Made by a program: the position numbers and the translations under genes | Notes under the pieces: model-generated | Database searches by the model: none | What the model was told of the DNA's origin: nothing | The model's input: the letters and a program-made list of their open reading frames with translations, nothing else | In this document: positions 46,905 to 55,587 of the stretch, piece by piece | Position numbering within the stretch: the stretch's first letter is position 1 | How the letters are laid out: each line of letters opens with the position of its first letter | Assembly: GCA_948502395.1 (NCBI GenBank) | Contig: CAOPES010000007.1 | Span: 53,847 to 117,846, forward strand | DNA: 64,000 nt | Reading direction: 5' to 3' | Source of the DNA: an uncultured Clostridia bacterium | GTDB taxonomy: Bacteria; Bacillota; Clostridia; TANB77; CAG-508

Positions 46905-47567
46905 ATGAGAATAAGATATAAAAAATGGGCAAGGCCAGAATTAGAAGCAAGTAAATTTTATGAAGACGAACCAGAAAAATGGAAAGGAAAATGGAAAAAT
47001 CATTTTAAAAATTCAAACCAACCATTTATGCTAGAATTAGGATGTGGAAAAGGACAATTCATATCAAAATTAGCACTAGAAAATCAAAATATAAATTATT
47101 TAGCAATAGATTTAGTAGACGCAATGCTAGGATTGGCAAAAAGAAATATAGAAGAAGAATATCAGAATGCAAAAAAAGAGCCAGAAAATGTAATGCTAAC
47201 AAGATTTGACATAGAAAGAATAGGCTTAATATTAGAGCAACAAGACAAAGTGCAAAGAATATACATAAATTTCTGTAACCCATGGCCAAGGGGAAAACAT
47301 AGAAAGAAAAGGTTAACACATACAAGACAACTAGAAAAATACAAAGAATTTTTAGCTCAAAATGGAGAAATCTATTTTAAGACAGATGATGATGAGCTAT
47401 TTGAAGCAAGTTTAGATTATTTTGAAGAAACTGGATTTGAAATTATTAAAAAAACATATGACTTGCATAATGAGCCAATATTTGAAAGAAATATCGAAAC
47501 AGAACACGAGAAAATGTTTACAGAGCAAGGGATAAAGATAAAGGCACTAATTGCAATGCTAAAATAA
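46905..47567 (+). CDS. trmB: tRNA (guanine-N7)-methyltransferase
   Basis: SAM-dependent methylation of G46 in tRNAs. The 220-aa protein begins with the family phrase MRIRYKKWARPELEAS. It has the SAM-binding LELGCGKGQFI near residue 45, the catalytic region FCNPWPRGKHRKKRL near 124 and FKTDDDELFEASL near 163. GGAAAGGAT serves as Shine-Dalgarno. A family B element follows. Confidence 0.96.
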   Translation: MRIRYKKWARPELEASKFYEDEPEKWKGKWKNHFKNSNQPFMLELGCGKGQFISKLALENQNINYLAIDLVDAMLGLAKRNIEEEYQNAKKEPENVMLTRFDIERIGLILEQQDKVQRIYINFCNPWPRGKHRKKRLTHTRQLEKYKEFLAQNGEIYFKTDDDELFEASLDYFEETGFEIIKKTYDLHNEPIFERNIETEHEKMFTEQGIKIKALIAMLK

Positions 47568-47574
47568 AGAAGCC

Positions 47575-47685
47575 TTTGGGTGTTTTTGGGGACAGACCTT
47601 AAAAACACCTCTTATTTGAAAAAGCAATAAATGTTTAGAATTAAGTCAAGGGTGTTTTTAAGGTCTGTCCCCAAAAACACCCAAA
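47575..47685. repeat. Family B palindromic element after trmB
   Basis: Left arm TTTGGGTGTTTTTGGGGACA..., right arm its complement, ending at the AAAAGGAG of the DUF4116 gene. Spacer about 40 nt, unrelated to the spacers of the other copies. Confidence 0.9.
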
Positions 47686-47695
47686 AGGAGAGAAT

Positions 47696-48208
47696 ATGGA
47701 AATAGAAGATGTTATAAAAAATAAAGATAATAGAGAGTTTGTGTTGCAGGCAGTGAAAGAGAATGGAAAATTTTTAGATTTGGTGTCTTCAAACTTACAA
47801 GATGATAAAGAAGTTGTAATTACTGCACTAACACAAGATGCTGAGAGTTTAGAATTTGCAAGTAAAAGATTAAAAGATGATAAAGAGATTATAGAGCTGG
47901 GAGTAAAAGGTGCACCTTGGACCATTTGTTATGCTTCTGATAGGTTAAGGGCTGATAGGGATGTTGTTTTTGAGAGTTGTAAAAATTATGGTCAGGCTTT
48001 ATATTTTGCAAGTGAAGAGCTAAGGGCTGATAGAGAAGTTGTAAAGGCGGCAGTTGAGAATAAAGGGATTATTATTAAGTATGCTAGTTCAGAACTTCGT
48101 AATGATAAAGAGTTGGCTTTAATTGCTGTAAAACAGAATAAACAGGCTTATCATTTTATTTCTCATGAATTGCAACAAGATGAAGATATAAAAAATGTGA
48201 TGGGCTAA
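47696..48208 (+). CDS. DUF4116 repeat protein
   Basis: The 170-aa protein consists of about four DUF4116 repeats of 24-28 residues, each with the pattern LxxASxxLRxDxEVVxxAVxxxG (for example FASEELRADREVVKAAVENK). They probably form a helical solenoid for protein contacts. Function unknown. Its codons use more G-ending and T-ending triplets than neighbouring genes, which may hint at separate ancestry. Start ATG 47696 follows AAAAGGAG supplied next to the family B repeat. Confidence 0.8.
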   Translation: MEIEDVIKNKDNREFVLQAVKENGKFLDLVSSNLQDDKEVVITALTQDAESLEFASKRLKDDKEIIELGVKGAPWTICYASDRLRADRDVVFESCKNYGQALYFASEELRADREVVKAAVENKGIIIKYASSELRNDKELALIAVKQNKQAYHFISHELQQDEDIKNVMG

Positions 48209-48213
48209 TAAAT

Positions 48214-48269
48214 AAAGTACAAGTAATTATGAAAAAACACTTGTACTTTTAGTATTTTACCTATATAAT
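48214..48269 (+). promoter_or_regulatory. Terminator hairpin overlapping the pta promoter
   Basis: Stem AAAGTACAAGT (48214-48224) / ACTTGTACTTT (48239-48249) ends the DUF4116 transcript. TATAAT at 48264-48269, with TTGTAC at 48241-48246 (17-nt spacer), makes a plausible pta promoter whose -35 lies in the stem. Confidence 0.6.
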
Positions 48270-48298
48270 GTAGACGAATAAAAAACAAGGAGGGAAAA

Positions 48299-49300
48299 AT
48301 GCAATTTATAGAAAATATCAAACAAAGAGCAAAACAAGATATAAAAACGATAGTACTTCCAGAAGCAGATGACATAAGAGTATTAAAAGCAACAGAACAA
48401 GTAATCAAGCAAGAGTATGCAAACATAATATTAGTTGGAAACAAAGAAAAAGTAGAAGAAATAGCAAAAGAAAACAAAATTGATATTTCAAAGGCAGAAA
48501 TTGTAGACCCAAGTAATTCTGAAAAGTATGATGAATACGTAAATTTATTATATGAATTAAGAAAAAATAAAGGGATGACAATTGAAAAAGCCAAAGAATT
48601 AGCAAAAGATCCAGTATATTATGGAATGCTTATGTTAAAAGATGAGAGTAGCAAAGCTGATGGATTAGTATCAGGAGCAGCACATTCAACATCAGATACA
48701 TTAAGACCAGCACTTCAAATTTTAAAGACAGCACCAGGAACGAAATTAGTTTCAGCATTTTTTGTAATGGAAGTTCCAAATTGTGAATATGGAGAAAATG
48801 GAATATTCATATTTGGTGATAGTGGTTTAAACGAAAATCCAGATGATGAGCAATTATCTGAAATTGCAATATCTTCTAGTAAAAGTTTTAAAAATTTAGT
48901 TGGAAAAGAACCAAAAGTTGCAATGCTTTCATATTCTACATATGGAAGTGCAAAATCAGAATTGACTCAAAAAGTAATAAATGCAACAAAAAAGGTAAAA
49001 GAAAAAGAACCAGAACTATTAGTTGACGGTGAATTACAACTAGATGCAGCAATAGTGCCAGAAATAGCAAATATGAAAGCACCTAATAGCGAGATAAAAG
49101 GGGAAGCAAATGTATTAATATTTCCAGACCTAAATGCAGGTAATATTGGTTATAAATTAGTACAAAGACTAGCAAAAGCAGAAGCTTATGGACCACTTTG
49201 CCAAGGAATAGCAAAACCAGTAAATGATTTATCAAGAGGTTGTAGTAGTGAAGACATAGCGGGAGTAATTGCAATAACAGCTGTTCAAGCTCAAAACTGA
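48299..49300 (+). CDS. pta: Phosphate acetyltransferase
   Basis: Converts acetyl-CoA and phosphate to acetyl phosphate, which the acetate kinases downstream turn into acetate and ATP. The 333-aa protein is the short form without the N-terminal DRTGG domain. Features are IVLPEADDIRVLKATE near the start, ADGLVSGAAHSTSDTLRPALQ near 120, VAMLSYSTYGSAKSE near 205 and FPDLNAGNIGYKLVQRL near 277. GGAGGG precedes ATG 48299. Confidence 0.97.
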   Translation: MQFIENIKQRAKQDIKTIVLPEADDIRVLKATEQVIKQEYANIILVGNKEKVEEIAKENKIDISKAEIVDPSNSEKYDEYVNLLYELRKNKGMTIEKAKELAKDPVYYGMLMLKDESSKADGLVSGAAHSTSDTLRPALQILKTAPGTKLVSAFFVMEVPNCEYGENGIFIFGDSGLNENPDDEQLSEIAISSSKSFKNLVGKEPKVAMLSYSTYGSAKSELTQKVINATKKVKEKEPELLVDGELQLDAAIVPEIANMKAPNSEIKGEANVLIFPDLNAGNIGYKLVQRLAKAEAYGPLCQGIAKPVNDLSRGCSSEDIAGVIAITAVQAQN

Positions 49301-49329
49301 TGTTTTTTTGCTCCATCCCCAAAAACATC
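49299..49329 (+). terminator. Hairpin after pta, degenerate family B
   Basis: GATGTTTTTTTG / CCAAAAACATC stem overlapping the pta stop codon. The outer sequence resembles family B ends. No T-run follows. Confidence 0.5.
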
Positions 49330-49361
49330 AATAAATAAAAAAAGAAAGGACTGAAATTTGT

Positions 49362-50573
49362 ATGAAGATTTTAGTTTTAAATTCAGGAAGTTCATCACTA
49401 AAATATCAAGTTATTGATATGGAAACAGAAGAAATGCTTGCAAAAGGTTATTTTGAAAGAATAGGTCAACCAAATTCTTTTTTAACGCACAAAGTAAATG
49501 GCGAAAAACGTAAATTTGAACACCAAGCCAAAAACCACGAACAAGCAATAAAATTTGTTCTAAGCAGAATTGTTCACAAACAATATGGAGTTATAAAAAG
49601 CTTAGAAGAACTAGGCGGAATTGGACATAGAGTAGTACATGGTGGAGAAAAATTTTCAGACTCAGTTTTAATAACAGATGAAGTTATAGAAGAAATAAAA
49701 AATTGTATAGATTTAGCACCATTACACAATCCAGCAGCAATACTAGGAATTGAAGCTTGCAAAAAAATTGTACCAAATATGAAAATGGTAGCAATATTTG
49801 ACACGGCATTTCATCAAACTCTACCAAAAGAAAGATATATTTACCCAATACCATATGAATATTACGAAAAATATGGAATAAGAAAATACGGCTTCCACGG
49901 AACATCACATCAATATGTATCACAAAGAGTTGCAAAACTTATGGGAAAAGACGAAAGAGATTTAAAAATTATCAGCTGTCACTTAGGTCAAGGCGCAAGC
50001 ATATGTGCAATTCAAAACGGAAAGTCTGTTGAAACAAGTATGGGGCTAACCCCGCTTGGCGGAATAGTTATGGGAACAAGAAGTGGTGATTTAGACCCTT
50101 CTGTTGAAACATATATTATGCAAAAAGAGAAATTATCAGCAGAACAAATAGAAAATAAACTAAATAAAGAATCTGGTGCATACGGAATATCAACAATATC
50201 AGTAGATTTCAGAGATATCGAAGATGAAGCAAATGCAGGAGACGAAAAATCGAAATTAGCATTAGAAGTTTTTCACGACAGAGCTGCAAGTTTTATTACA
50301 AAATGTATGGTTGCAATGAATGGCGTTGATGTAATAGCATTTACGGCAGGAGTTGGTGAAAAAGGTCAAGATTCAAGGCAAGATATTTGCGACAAATTAG
50401 CTTTTTTTGGAATTGAGTTGGATAAAGATATAAACCAAGCTTATAAAGGTGTTGAAGGAAAAATATCTACACCTAATTCAAAAATAGAAGTTTATGTAGT
50501 CCCTACAAATGAAGAGTTAATGATTGCAAGAGAGACAATGAAGCATTTGGGTGTTTTTGGGGACAGACCTTAA
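49362..50573 (+). CDS. ackA: Acetate kinase, first copy
   Basis: Acetyl phosphate plus ADP to acetate plus ATP, partner of Pta upstream. The 403-aa protein has VLNSGSSSLKYQ at the start, GHRVVHGGE, the FHGTSH catalytic histidine, CHLGQGASIC (Gln where many relatives have Asn), MGTRSGDLDP and VFTAGVGE-like FTAGVGEKG. The last residues (LGVFGDRP) and the stop codon come from the left arm of a family B repeat, so the natural C-terminus has been replaced. A second, diverged copy lies immediately downstream. Confidence 0.96.
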   Translation: MKILVLNSGSSSLKYQVIDMETEEMLAKGYFERIGQPNSFLTHKVNGEKRKFEHQAKNHEQAIKFVLSRIVHKQYGVIKSLEELGGIGHRVVHGGEKFSDSVLITDEVIEEIKNCIDLAPLHNPAAILGIEACKKIVPNMKMVAIFDTAFHQTLPKERYIYPIPYEYYEKYGIRKYGFHGTSHQYVSQRVAKLMGKDERDLKIISCHLGQGASICAIQNGKSVETSMGLTPLGGIVMGTRSGDLDPSVETYIMQKEKLSAEQIENKLNKESGAYGISTISVDFRDIEDEANAGDEKSKLALEVFHDRAASFITKCMVAMNGVDVIAFTAGVGEKGQDSRQDICDKLAFFGIELDKDINQAYKGVEGKISTPNSKIEVYVVPTNEELMIARETMKHLGVFGDRP

Positions 50574-50662
50574 AAACACCCGCATAAAATATAAAATAAA
50601 TAGAAGAAATATTATAATTAATATAGGGTGTTTTTAAGGTCTGTCCCCAAAAACACCCAAAC
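50546..50662. repeat. Family B palindromic element overlapping the end of ackA copy 1
   Basis: Left arm TTTGGGTGTTTTTGGGGACA... lies inside the ackA reading frame and supplies its stop. The right arm ends just before the ribosome-binding site of ackA copy 2. Confidence 0.9.
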
Positions 50663-50678
50663 GGAAAGGAAAATGAAA

Positions 50679-51872
50679 ATGAAAATATTAGTTTTAAATT
50701 GTGGTAGTTCATCACTAAAATACCAATTAATCAATATGGAGACAGAAGAAGTTCTAGCTTCTGGAAAATATGAAAGAATAGGAGAAGCAGAAGCATTTAT
50801 TACACATAAAGCATGTGGCAAAAAAGTTGAAATACAAAAACCAGCTTATGACCACAAAGAAGCAATAGAATTTACATTAACACAATTCACAAACCCAGAA
50901 TACAAAGTAATAGAAAGTTTAGACGAAATAGAAGCAATTGGGCACAGAGCAGTTCATGGTGGAGAAGCATTTAAGAATTCAGCAATAATTACAGATGAAG
51001 TTGTTGCAAAAATGGACGAATGCAAAGAATTTGCACCATTACATAATCCAGCAGGTATCTTAGGAATTGAAGCTTGTAAAAAAGTTATGCCAGGAAAACC
51101 AATGGTAGCAGTATTTGACACAACATTTCATCAAACAATGCCAAAAGCAAAATATATTTACCCAATACCATATGAATATTACGAAAAATATGGAATAAGA
51201 AAATATGGATTTCATGGGACATCACATCAATATGTAGCACAAAGACTAGCAGAAATAGAAAACAAAAATATCGAAGACTTAAAAATAGTAACTTGTCATT
51301 TAGGCCAAGGATCTAGTATATGTGCAGTAGAATTTGGAAAATCAATTGACACAAGTATGGGATTAACTCCACTTGGTGGAATTCCAATGGTAACTAGAAG
51401 TGGTGATATGGACCCATCAGTTTTAACATATATAATGAAAAAAGATGGAATTTCAGCACAAGAAATGGAAGATATACTTAATAAAAAATCAGGAGTTTCA
51501 GGAATTTCAGGTTTAGCGCCAGATTTTAGAGTAATAGAATCAGCAGCAAATGAAGGTAACGAAAGAGCAGAAATTGCTATGGAAAACTTTAAATATTCAG
51601 TTGCAGGTTATATTGCTAAATATGCAGCTGCAATGAATGGAGTGGATTATATTATATTTACAGGTGGTGTTGGAGAAAATCAAATCAACATTAGAAAAGG
51701 AATTTGCGAAAAATTGCAATTTATGGGTGTTGATTTAGATATAGAAGCAAACAATATGAGAGGCGAGGAAAAAATGATTTCAAAAGCAGATTCAAAAGTA
51801 AAGGTGTTTGTAGTTCCTACAAACGAAGAATTGATGATTGCCAAAGAAACTAAAAGATTAATTGAAAAATAG
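50679..51872 (+). CDS. ackA: Acetate kinase, second copy
   Basis: A 397-aa paralogue of the preceding kinase, with long identical stretches around PIPYEYYEKYGIRKYGFHGTSHQYV. Catalytic motifs are GHRAVHGGE, FHGTSH, CHLGQGSSIC and FTGGVGENQ. It has MVTRSGDMDP where the first copy has MGTRSGDLDP, so a glycine conserved in the family is Val here. I start it at ATG 50679, which matches the paralogue's N-terminus and is 8 nt after AAAGGA. ATG 50673 is too close to the Shine-Dalgarno. Tandem duplication with later divergence is likely. Confidence 0.95.
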   Translation: MKILVLNCGSSSLKYQLINMETEEVLASGKYERIGEAEAFITHKACGKKVEIQKPAYDHKEAIEFTLTQFTNPEYKVIESLDEIEAIGHRAVHGGEAFKNSAIITDEVVAKMDECKEFAPLHNPAGILGIEACKKVMPGKPMVAVFDTTFHQTMPKAKYIYPIPYEYYEKYGIRKYGFHGTSHQYVAQRLAEIENKNIEDLKIVTCHLGQGSSICAVEFGKSIDTSMGLTPLGGIPMVTRSGDMDPSVLTYIMKKDGISAQEMEDILNKKSGVSGISGLAPDFRVIESAANEGNERAEIAMENFKYSVAGYIAKYAAAMNGVDYIIFTGGVGENQINIRKGICEKLQFMGVDLDIEANNMRGEEKMISKADSKVKVFVVPTNEELMIAKETKRLIEK

Positions 51873-51917
51873 AATATGCCATAAAACGACAAAAAATGGG
51901 AAAATATGACACAGTAC

Positions 51918-51946
51918 TTGAAAAATATGTAAACATATGTTACAAT
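51918..51946 (+). promoter_or_regulatory. Promoter with central palindrome for the 38-aa gene
   Basis: TTGAAA (51918-51923), 17-nt spacer, TACAAT (51941-51946). The 10-bp palindrome AACATATGTT (51932-51941) sits in the spacer, touching the -10 box, a typical repressor position. A second palindrome, AAGCATATATGCTT, lies in the leader near 51967. Confidence 0.65.
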
Positions 51947-52039
51947 ATATATATGCTAAGCTAAGAGCAAAGCATATATGCTTCTCGACATGAGAACGCG
52001 TGACATAAGGAAAGTGCAGAATGCACGGGAGGTAAAGTT

Positions 52040-52156
52040 ATGTCAAATAATATTTTCAAGGAACAAGAGAACAAGAAAAGAAATTCGAATAAAGTCAAAT
52101 TCGAATGTAAAAAAGGCAAAATTCGTCTTCTTTTTGAAAAACTGAAAGGAAAGTAA
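52040..52156 (+). CDS. Small basic protein (38 aa)
   Basis: ATG 52040 follows GGGAGG by 7 nt. The peptide (MSNNIFKEQENKKRNSNKVK ... KIRLLFEKLKGK) is highly basic with no membrane helix. A promoter with a palindrome lies upstream, a leader hairpin (GTGCA-GAA-TGCAC) directly before the Shine-Dalgarno and a strong terminator downstream, so it is a complete small transcription unit. No family recognised. Confidence 0.65.
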   Translation: MSNNIFKEQENKKRNSNKVKFECKKGKIRLLFEKLKGK

Positions 52157-52170
52157 AGTTTGTCAAACAA

Positions 52171-52199
52171 AACAGTTGCAAATAGCAACTGTTTTTTTG
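52171..52199 (+). terminator. Strong terminator after the 38-aa gene
   Basis: Perfect 9-bp stem AACAGTTGC / GCAACTGTT, 5-nt loop, T7. Confidence 0.92.
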
Positions 52200-52210
52200 T
52201 AAAAAACACA

Positions 52211-52239
52211 TTGACAATTAGAAAGTAATAATATAAAAT
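52211..52239 (+). promoter_or_regulatory. Sigma-A-type promoter for rubrerythrin
   Basis: TTGACA (52211-52216), 17-nt spacer, TAAAAT (52234-52239), 34 nt before the start codon. Confidence 0.75.
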
Positions 52240-52272
52240 AAGTACGATTAAAAATTAAAGGAGGAAAACACA

Positions 52273-52812
52273 ATGGAATTAAAAGGAAGTAAAACAGAAA
52301 AAAATTTAATGGAAGCATTTGCTGGTGAATCACAAGCAAGAAATAAATACACATACTTTGCAAGCAAAGCAAAAAAAGAAGGATATGAGCAAATAGCAGC
52401 AATATTCCAAGAAACAGCAGATAACGAAAAAGAACACGCAAAACTATGGTTCAAACTATTACAAGGCGGAGAAATAAAATCAACAGCAGAAAACTTAGCA
52501 GCCGCAGCAGAAGGAGAAAACTACGAATGGACAGATATGTACGACAGAATGGCAAAAGAAGCAAAAGAAGAAGGATTTGACCACATTGCATACTTATTCG
52601 AAGCTGTTGGGAAAATAGAAAAAGAACATGAAGAAAGATATAAAAAACTATTAGCAAATGTAGAAGATGGACTAGTATTCAGCAGAGATGGAGACAGAAT
52701 TTGGAAATGTAGAAACTGTGGACACATAGTAATAGGAAAATCAGCACCAGAAGTTTGCCCAGTATGTGCACACCCAAAATCATTCTTTGAAATCAAAGCA
52801 GAAAACTATTAA
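52273..52812 (+). CDS. rbr: Rubrerythrin
   Basis: Non-haem iron peroxidase that removes hydrogen peroxide in anaerobes. The 179-aa protein has the four-helix di-iron domain with [16 protein letters not shown], the two ExxH motifs ([17 protein letters not shown]), and a C-terminal rubredoxin-like Fe site with two CxxC pairs (WKCRNCGH and CPVCAHP). Full length. It has its own promoter and terminator. It marks the organism as an anaerobe with oxidative-stress defence. Confidence 0.97.
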   Translation: MELKGSKTEKNLMEAFAGESQARNKYTYFASKAKKEGYEQIAAIFQETADNEKEHAKLWFKLLQGGEIKSTAENLAAAAEGENYEWTDMYDRMAKEAKEEGFDHIAYLFEAVGKIEKEHEERYKKLLANVEDGLVFSRDGDRIWKCRNCGHIVIGKSAPEVCPVCAHPKSFFEIKAENY

Positions 52813-52840
52813 TAACAGACCAAAAAGACTATATAGCAAA

Positions 52841-52885
52841 AAAGAAATTATATTTAGAATAAAAACTAATATAATTTCTTTTTTT
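52841..52885 (+). terminator. Terminator after rubrerythrin
   Basis: AAGAAATTATATT / AATATAATTTCTT stem followed by T7. Confidence 0.85.
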
Positions 52886-52920
52886 ATGTTATAGGAAAAT
52901 TATTCTTTCCTATAACATAA
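52884..52920. other. Perfect 15-bp hairpin in the rbr-rsmE gap
   Basis: TTATGTTATAGGAAA / TTTCCTATAACATAA with a 7-nt loop, starting where the rbr terminator ends. The 314-nt gap between rbr and rsmE otherwise holds AT-rich DNA without an ORF, and then a family C repeat. Confidence 0.6.
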
Positions 52921-53062
52921 AAATGTTACAATTGCTATTGCCTTTGAGATTTTCTCATTACATTCGAAAATTCAAATCGACGAGAAAAAAGTTGACAAAG
53001 TCACTATTTTTTGTAGAAAAATAGGAAATTATATGGTATAATTTTACAAGACGAAAAAAAGA

Positions 53063-53117
53063 GATGTGTCCCAAAATGGACAAAATGTCCAAAAGGAAAC
53101 GTCCCAAAATGGACAAG
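53063..53117. repeat. Family C palindromic element before rsmE
   Basis: GATGTGTCCC, GGACAAAATGTCC and a GGAAACGTCCC core. It ends at the GGAGGAAG Shine-Dalgarno of rsmE. Confidence 0.88.
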
Positions 53118-53126
53118 GAGGAAGAT

Positions 53127-53880
53127 ATGCCAAAGTTTTTTGTAACAGAAGAACAAATTAAAGATAAAAATATAGATATAACTGGACAAGATGTAAAACA
53201 CATAAAAAATGTACTAAGAAAAGCGATAGGTGATGAAGTTACGATTTGTAACGAAACAAATGGCAAAGATTATTTATGTGAGATAAGTGAATTTGAAGAT
53301 AGCAAAATCAATTGTATTATAAAGGAAGAGTTAGAGACAAGTGTAGAAACTAATATAAAAGTAACTATTATTCAAGGTTTGCCAAAAGCTGATAAAATGG
53401 AGTTAATAATTCAAAAGTCAGTTGAACTAGGAGTGTATGAAATAATACCAATTGAGATGAAGAGATGTATAGTAAAGTTAAATGGTAAAGATGCAAATAA
53501 GAAAATTGAAAGATGGCAAAAAATTTCAGAAGTAGCGGCCAAACAATGTGGAAGAAATATAATTCCAAAAATAAAATCAGTAATAAATGTAAAAAATATT
53601 TGTAATTTACTAGGAGAATATGATATAGTATTAGTAGCTTATGAAAATGAGAAAGAGATAACTATAAAACAAGAGTTAAAACATATAAAGGAACAATACA
53701 AAGATAAAGAAATTAAAATTGCAATTATTATTGGCCCAGAAGGTGGAATTGCACAAGAAGAGATAGAATTGCTAACACGGAAATGGTGCAAAAACAATAT
53801 CATTAGGAAAAAGAATTTTAAGAACAGAAACAGTAGCATTAAATGTTTTAAGTGTAATAATGTATGAACTAGAAAATTAG
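53127..53880 (+). CDS. rsmE: 16S rRNA (uracil-N3)-methyltransferase RsmE, frame broken once at a CGG codon
   Basis: SPOUT-family enzyme methylating U1498 of 16S rRNA. ATG 53127 after GGAGGAAG gives MPKFFVTEEQIKDK. The SPOUT domain has VTIIQGLPKADKMELIIQKSVELG, CGRNIIP and IIGPEGGIAQEEIELL. After LLT comes CGG (53778-53780), and the frame drifts into an unrelated Lys/Asn-rich tail that stops at 53867. Skipping the C gives GGA AAT GGT (Gly-Asn-Gly), then the true family C-terminus AKTISLGKRILRTETVALNV, ending at TAG 53880, 250 aa in all. That C-terminus forms the SAM-binding knot, so the shift is essential for activity. An in-frame start at 53064 would translate the repeat. Confidence 0.9.
53778..53780 (+). 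other. +1 frameshift site, CGG in rsmE (ACA CGGA AAT)
   Basis: In-frame CGG. Skipping C53778 restores the conserved LGKRILRTETxALN knot segment of RsmE. Confidence 0.88.
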
Positions 53881-53889
53881 GAGGAATAA

Positions 53890-54705
53890 ATGAGAACTAT
53901 ATTTAAAAATGTATTAAAAGCAATTGGTATAATATGTTATTTTTTGATTTTAGCATATGCAACAACAAAAATGGATATAGAAAGATTAGCAGAAGATATT
54001 AAGATTTTTTCAGGAGCATTTTTAGTAATAGGAATTTTGATACTTGAAATAGCATATAAGCAAGATAACGGAAAAAAAGCTATATCAGGAGTGGAATTTT
54101 TAGTAATGTCGCTACATTCACTATCTATTATGCATATAGTGAATTTGTTAAAATATGACTTAAAGAAATATTTATTCATATCAGGAATAGTAATTTCTAT
54201 GTATTATATAATAAAAGGAATTGTGGAATATACAAAAGAAAAAAGAAAATATTTAAAAGACCTAAGTGATATATCAGATATAGTCAAGGAAGATAAACCA
54301 GTAGTAAAAGAAGCAAAAAAAAGAGAAGAAAAGCAAGAAGAAAAAACTGAAAATGAGATACCTAAGAAGACAACCAAGAAAAAGGCAATATCAAAGAAAA
54401 CAACTTCAAATAAAACTACTGGAAAGAAAGCTACAACAGCCAAAAAGACAACTAAAAAAATCGCAACAGATACAGATAAAAAGGCAACGACAAACAAGGC
54501 AACTGCAAAAGCATCAACGAAAAAGGATTCAGCAAAAACAACGACTACAAAAACAACAAAAAAGACTCCAACAAAAGCAACAACAACAAAATCGGCAAAA
54601 AAGACTTCAACAAAAACAACAGAAACAAAACAGGCAACTAAAAAGACAGCAAAGCAAACAACAACAAAGAAAACCAAAAAAGAAGAGGTAAAAGAGAATG
54701 ATTAA
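53890..54705 (+). CDS. Membrane protein with histone H1-like Lys/Thr/Ala tail
   Basis: The 271-aa protein has about four membrane helices in the first 115 residues (ICYFLILAYATT, FLVIGILILEIAY, FLVMSLHSLSIMHIVNLL, FISGIVISMYYIIKGI). A Glu/Lys hinge and a 120-residue tail built from KKTT, KATT and TKKA repeats follow, like eukaryotic H1 tails and bacterial Hc1/HU-tail proteins. The tail is presumably cytoplasmic and could contact nucleic acid; this is inference. It overlaps yicC by 8 nt. AGGAGGAAT serves as Shine-Dalgarno. Confidence 0.75.
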   Translation: MRTIFKNVLKAIGIICYFLILAYATTKMDIERLAEDIKIFSGAFLVIGILILEIAYKQDNGKKAISGVEFLVMSLHSLSIMHIVNLLKYDLKKYLFISGIVISMYYIIKGIVEYTKEKRKYLKDLSDISDIVKEDKPVVKEAKKREEKQEEKTENEIPKKTTKKKAISKKTTSNKTTGKKATTAKKTTKKIATDTDKKATTNKATAKASTKKDSAKTTTTKTTKKTPTKATTTKSAKKTSTKTTETKQATKKTAKQTTTKKTKKEEVKEND

Positions 54706-55573
54706 AAGTATGACTGGATATGGCAAAGCAAACTTAGAAAAAAATGAAAGAAGATATCAAATTGAAATAAAAACAGTAAATCATAGATATTTAGACATCT
54801 CAGTAAAAATGCCAAGACAGCTAAGTTACTTAGAAGAACCAATAAAAAAAGCAATAAGCAACAAAGTAAAAAGGGGAAAAGTGGATGTTTTTGTAACATT
54901 TGAAAATAATTCACTAGAAGGACAAGAAATTAAAATAAACACAGAATTAGCATCTGCATACATCAAAGAACTAAAAAAATTAGCAGAAAGTGAAAACATA
55001 TTAGCAGATATCCAGGTAAATGATATAGCTAGATATCCAGATGTACTAAACATAAAAAACAACCAAGATGATGAGATTATAAAACAAGAATTGTTGGAAG
55101 TATTACAAATTGCAATAGACAATCTAATTGAAATGAGACAAGTAGAAGGAATAAAAATGGCAGAAGACATAAAAGCAAGACTTGAGTACATACAAGAAAA
55201 AGTTAAAGAAATATCTAAACTTTCTACTGGACTTATTGAAGAATATGTAGTAAAATTAGAAGAAAGATTAAAACAAATACTAAAAGGACAAGAGATAGAA
55301 CAAGCAAGACTAGCACAAGAAGTTGTAATATATGCCGACAAATGCTCAGTTGAAGAAGAAGTAACAAGGCTAAACAGCCATATATCACAATTCCATAACC
55401 TAATCAATTCAAACGAACCAATAGGAAAAAAATTGGATTTTATTATTCAAGAAATGAATAGAGAAACAAACACAATAGGGTCAAAAGCCAACAACCTAGA
55501 AATAACAGATAGAGTAATAGACCTAAAAACACAAATAGAAAACATAAGAGAACAAATACAAAATATAGAATAG
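54698..55573 (+). CDS. yicC: YicC family endoribonuclease
   Basis: YicC/YloC proteins are endoribonucleases involved in RNA turnover. The 291-aa protein has the signature start [11 protein letters not shown], the domain with [16 protein letters not shown], a coiled-coil middle, and the conserved C-terminus ([33 protein letters not shown]). The gene heads the conserved Firmicute string yicC-remA-(rpoZ, gmk)-priA-def-fmt and overlaps the upstream gene by 8 nt. Confidence 0.93.
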   Translation: MIKSMTGYGKANLEKNERRYQIEIKTVNHRYLDISVKMPRQLSYLEEPIKKAISNKVKRGKVDVFVTFENNSLEGQEIKINTELASAYIKELKKLAESENILADIQVNDIARYPDVLNIKNNQDDEIIKQELLEVLQIAIDNLIEMRQVEGIKMAEDIKARLEYIQEKVKEISKLSTGLIEEYVVKLEERLKQILKGQEIEQARLAQEVVIYADKCSVEEEVTRLNSHISQFHNLINSNEPIGKKLDFIIQEMNRETNTIGSKANNLEITDRVIDLKTQIENIREQIQNIE

Positions 55574-55587
55574 AAAGGATTGATTTT

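Noticed and set aside
54353..54691. 112-aa Gln/Arg/Lys-rich ORF in the tail of the membrane protein gene
   Set aside because: Alternate-frame reading of the Lys/Thr repeat tract.
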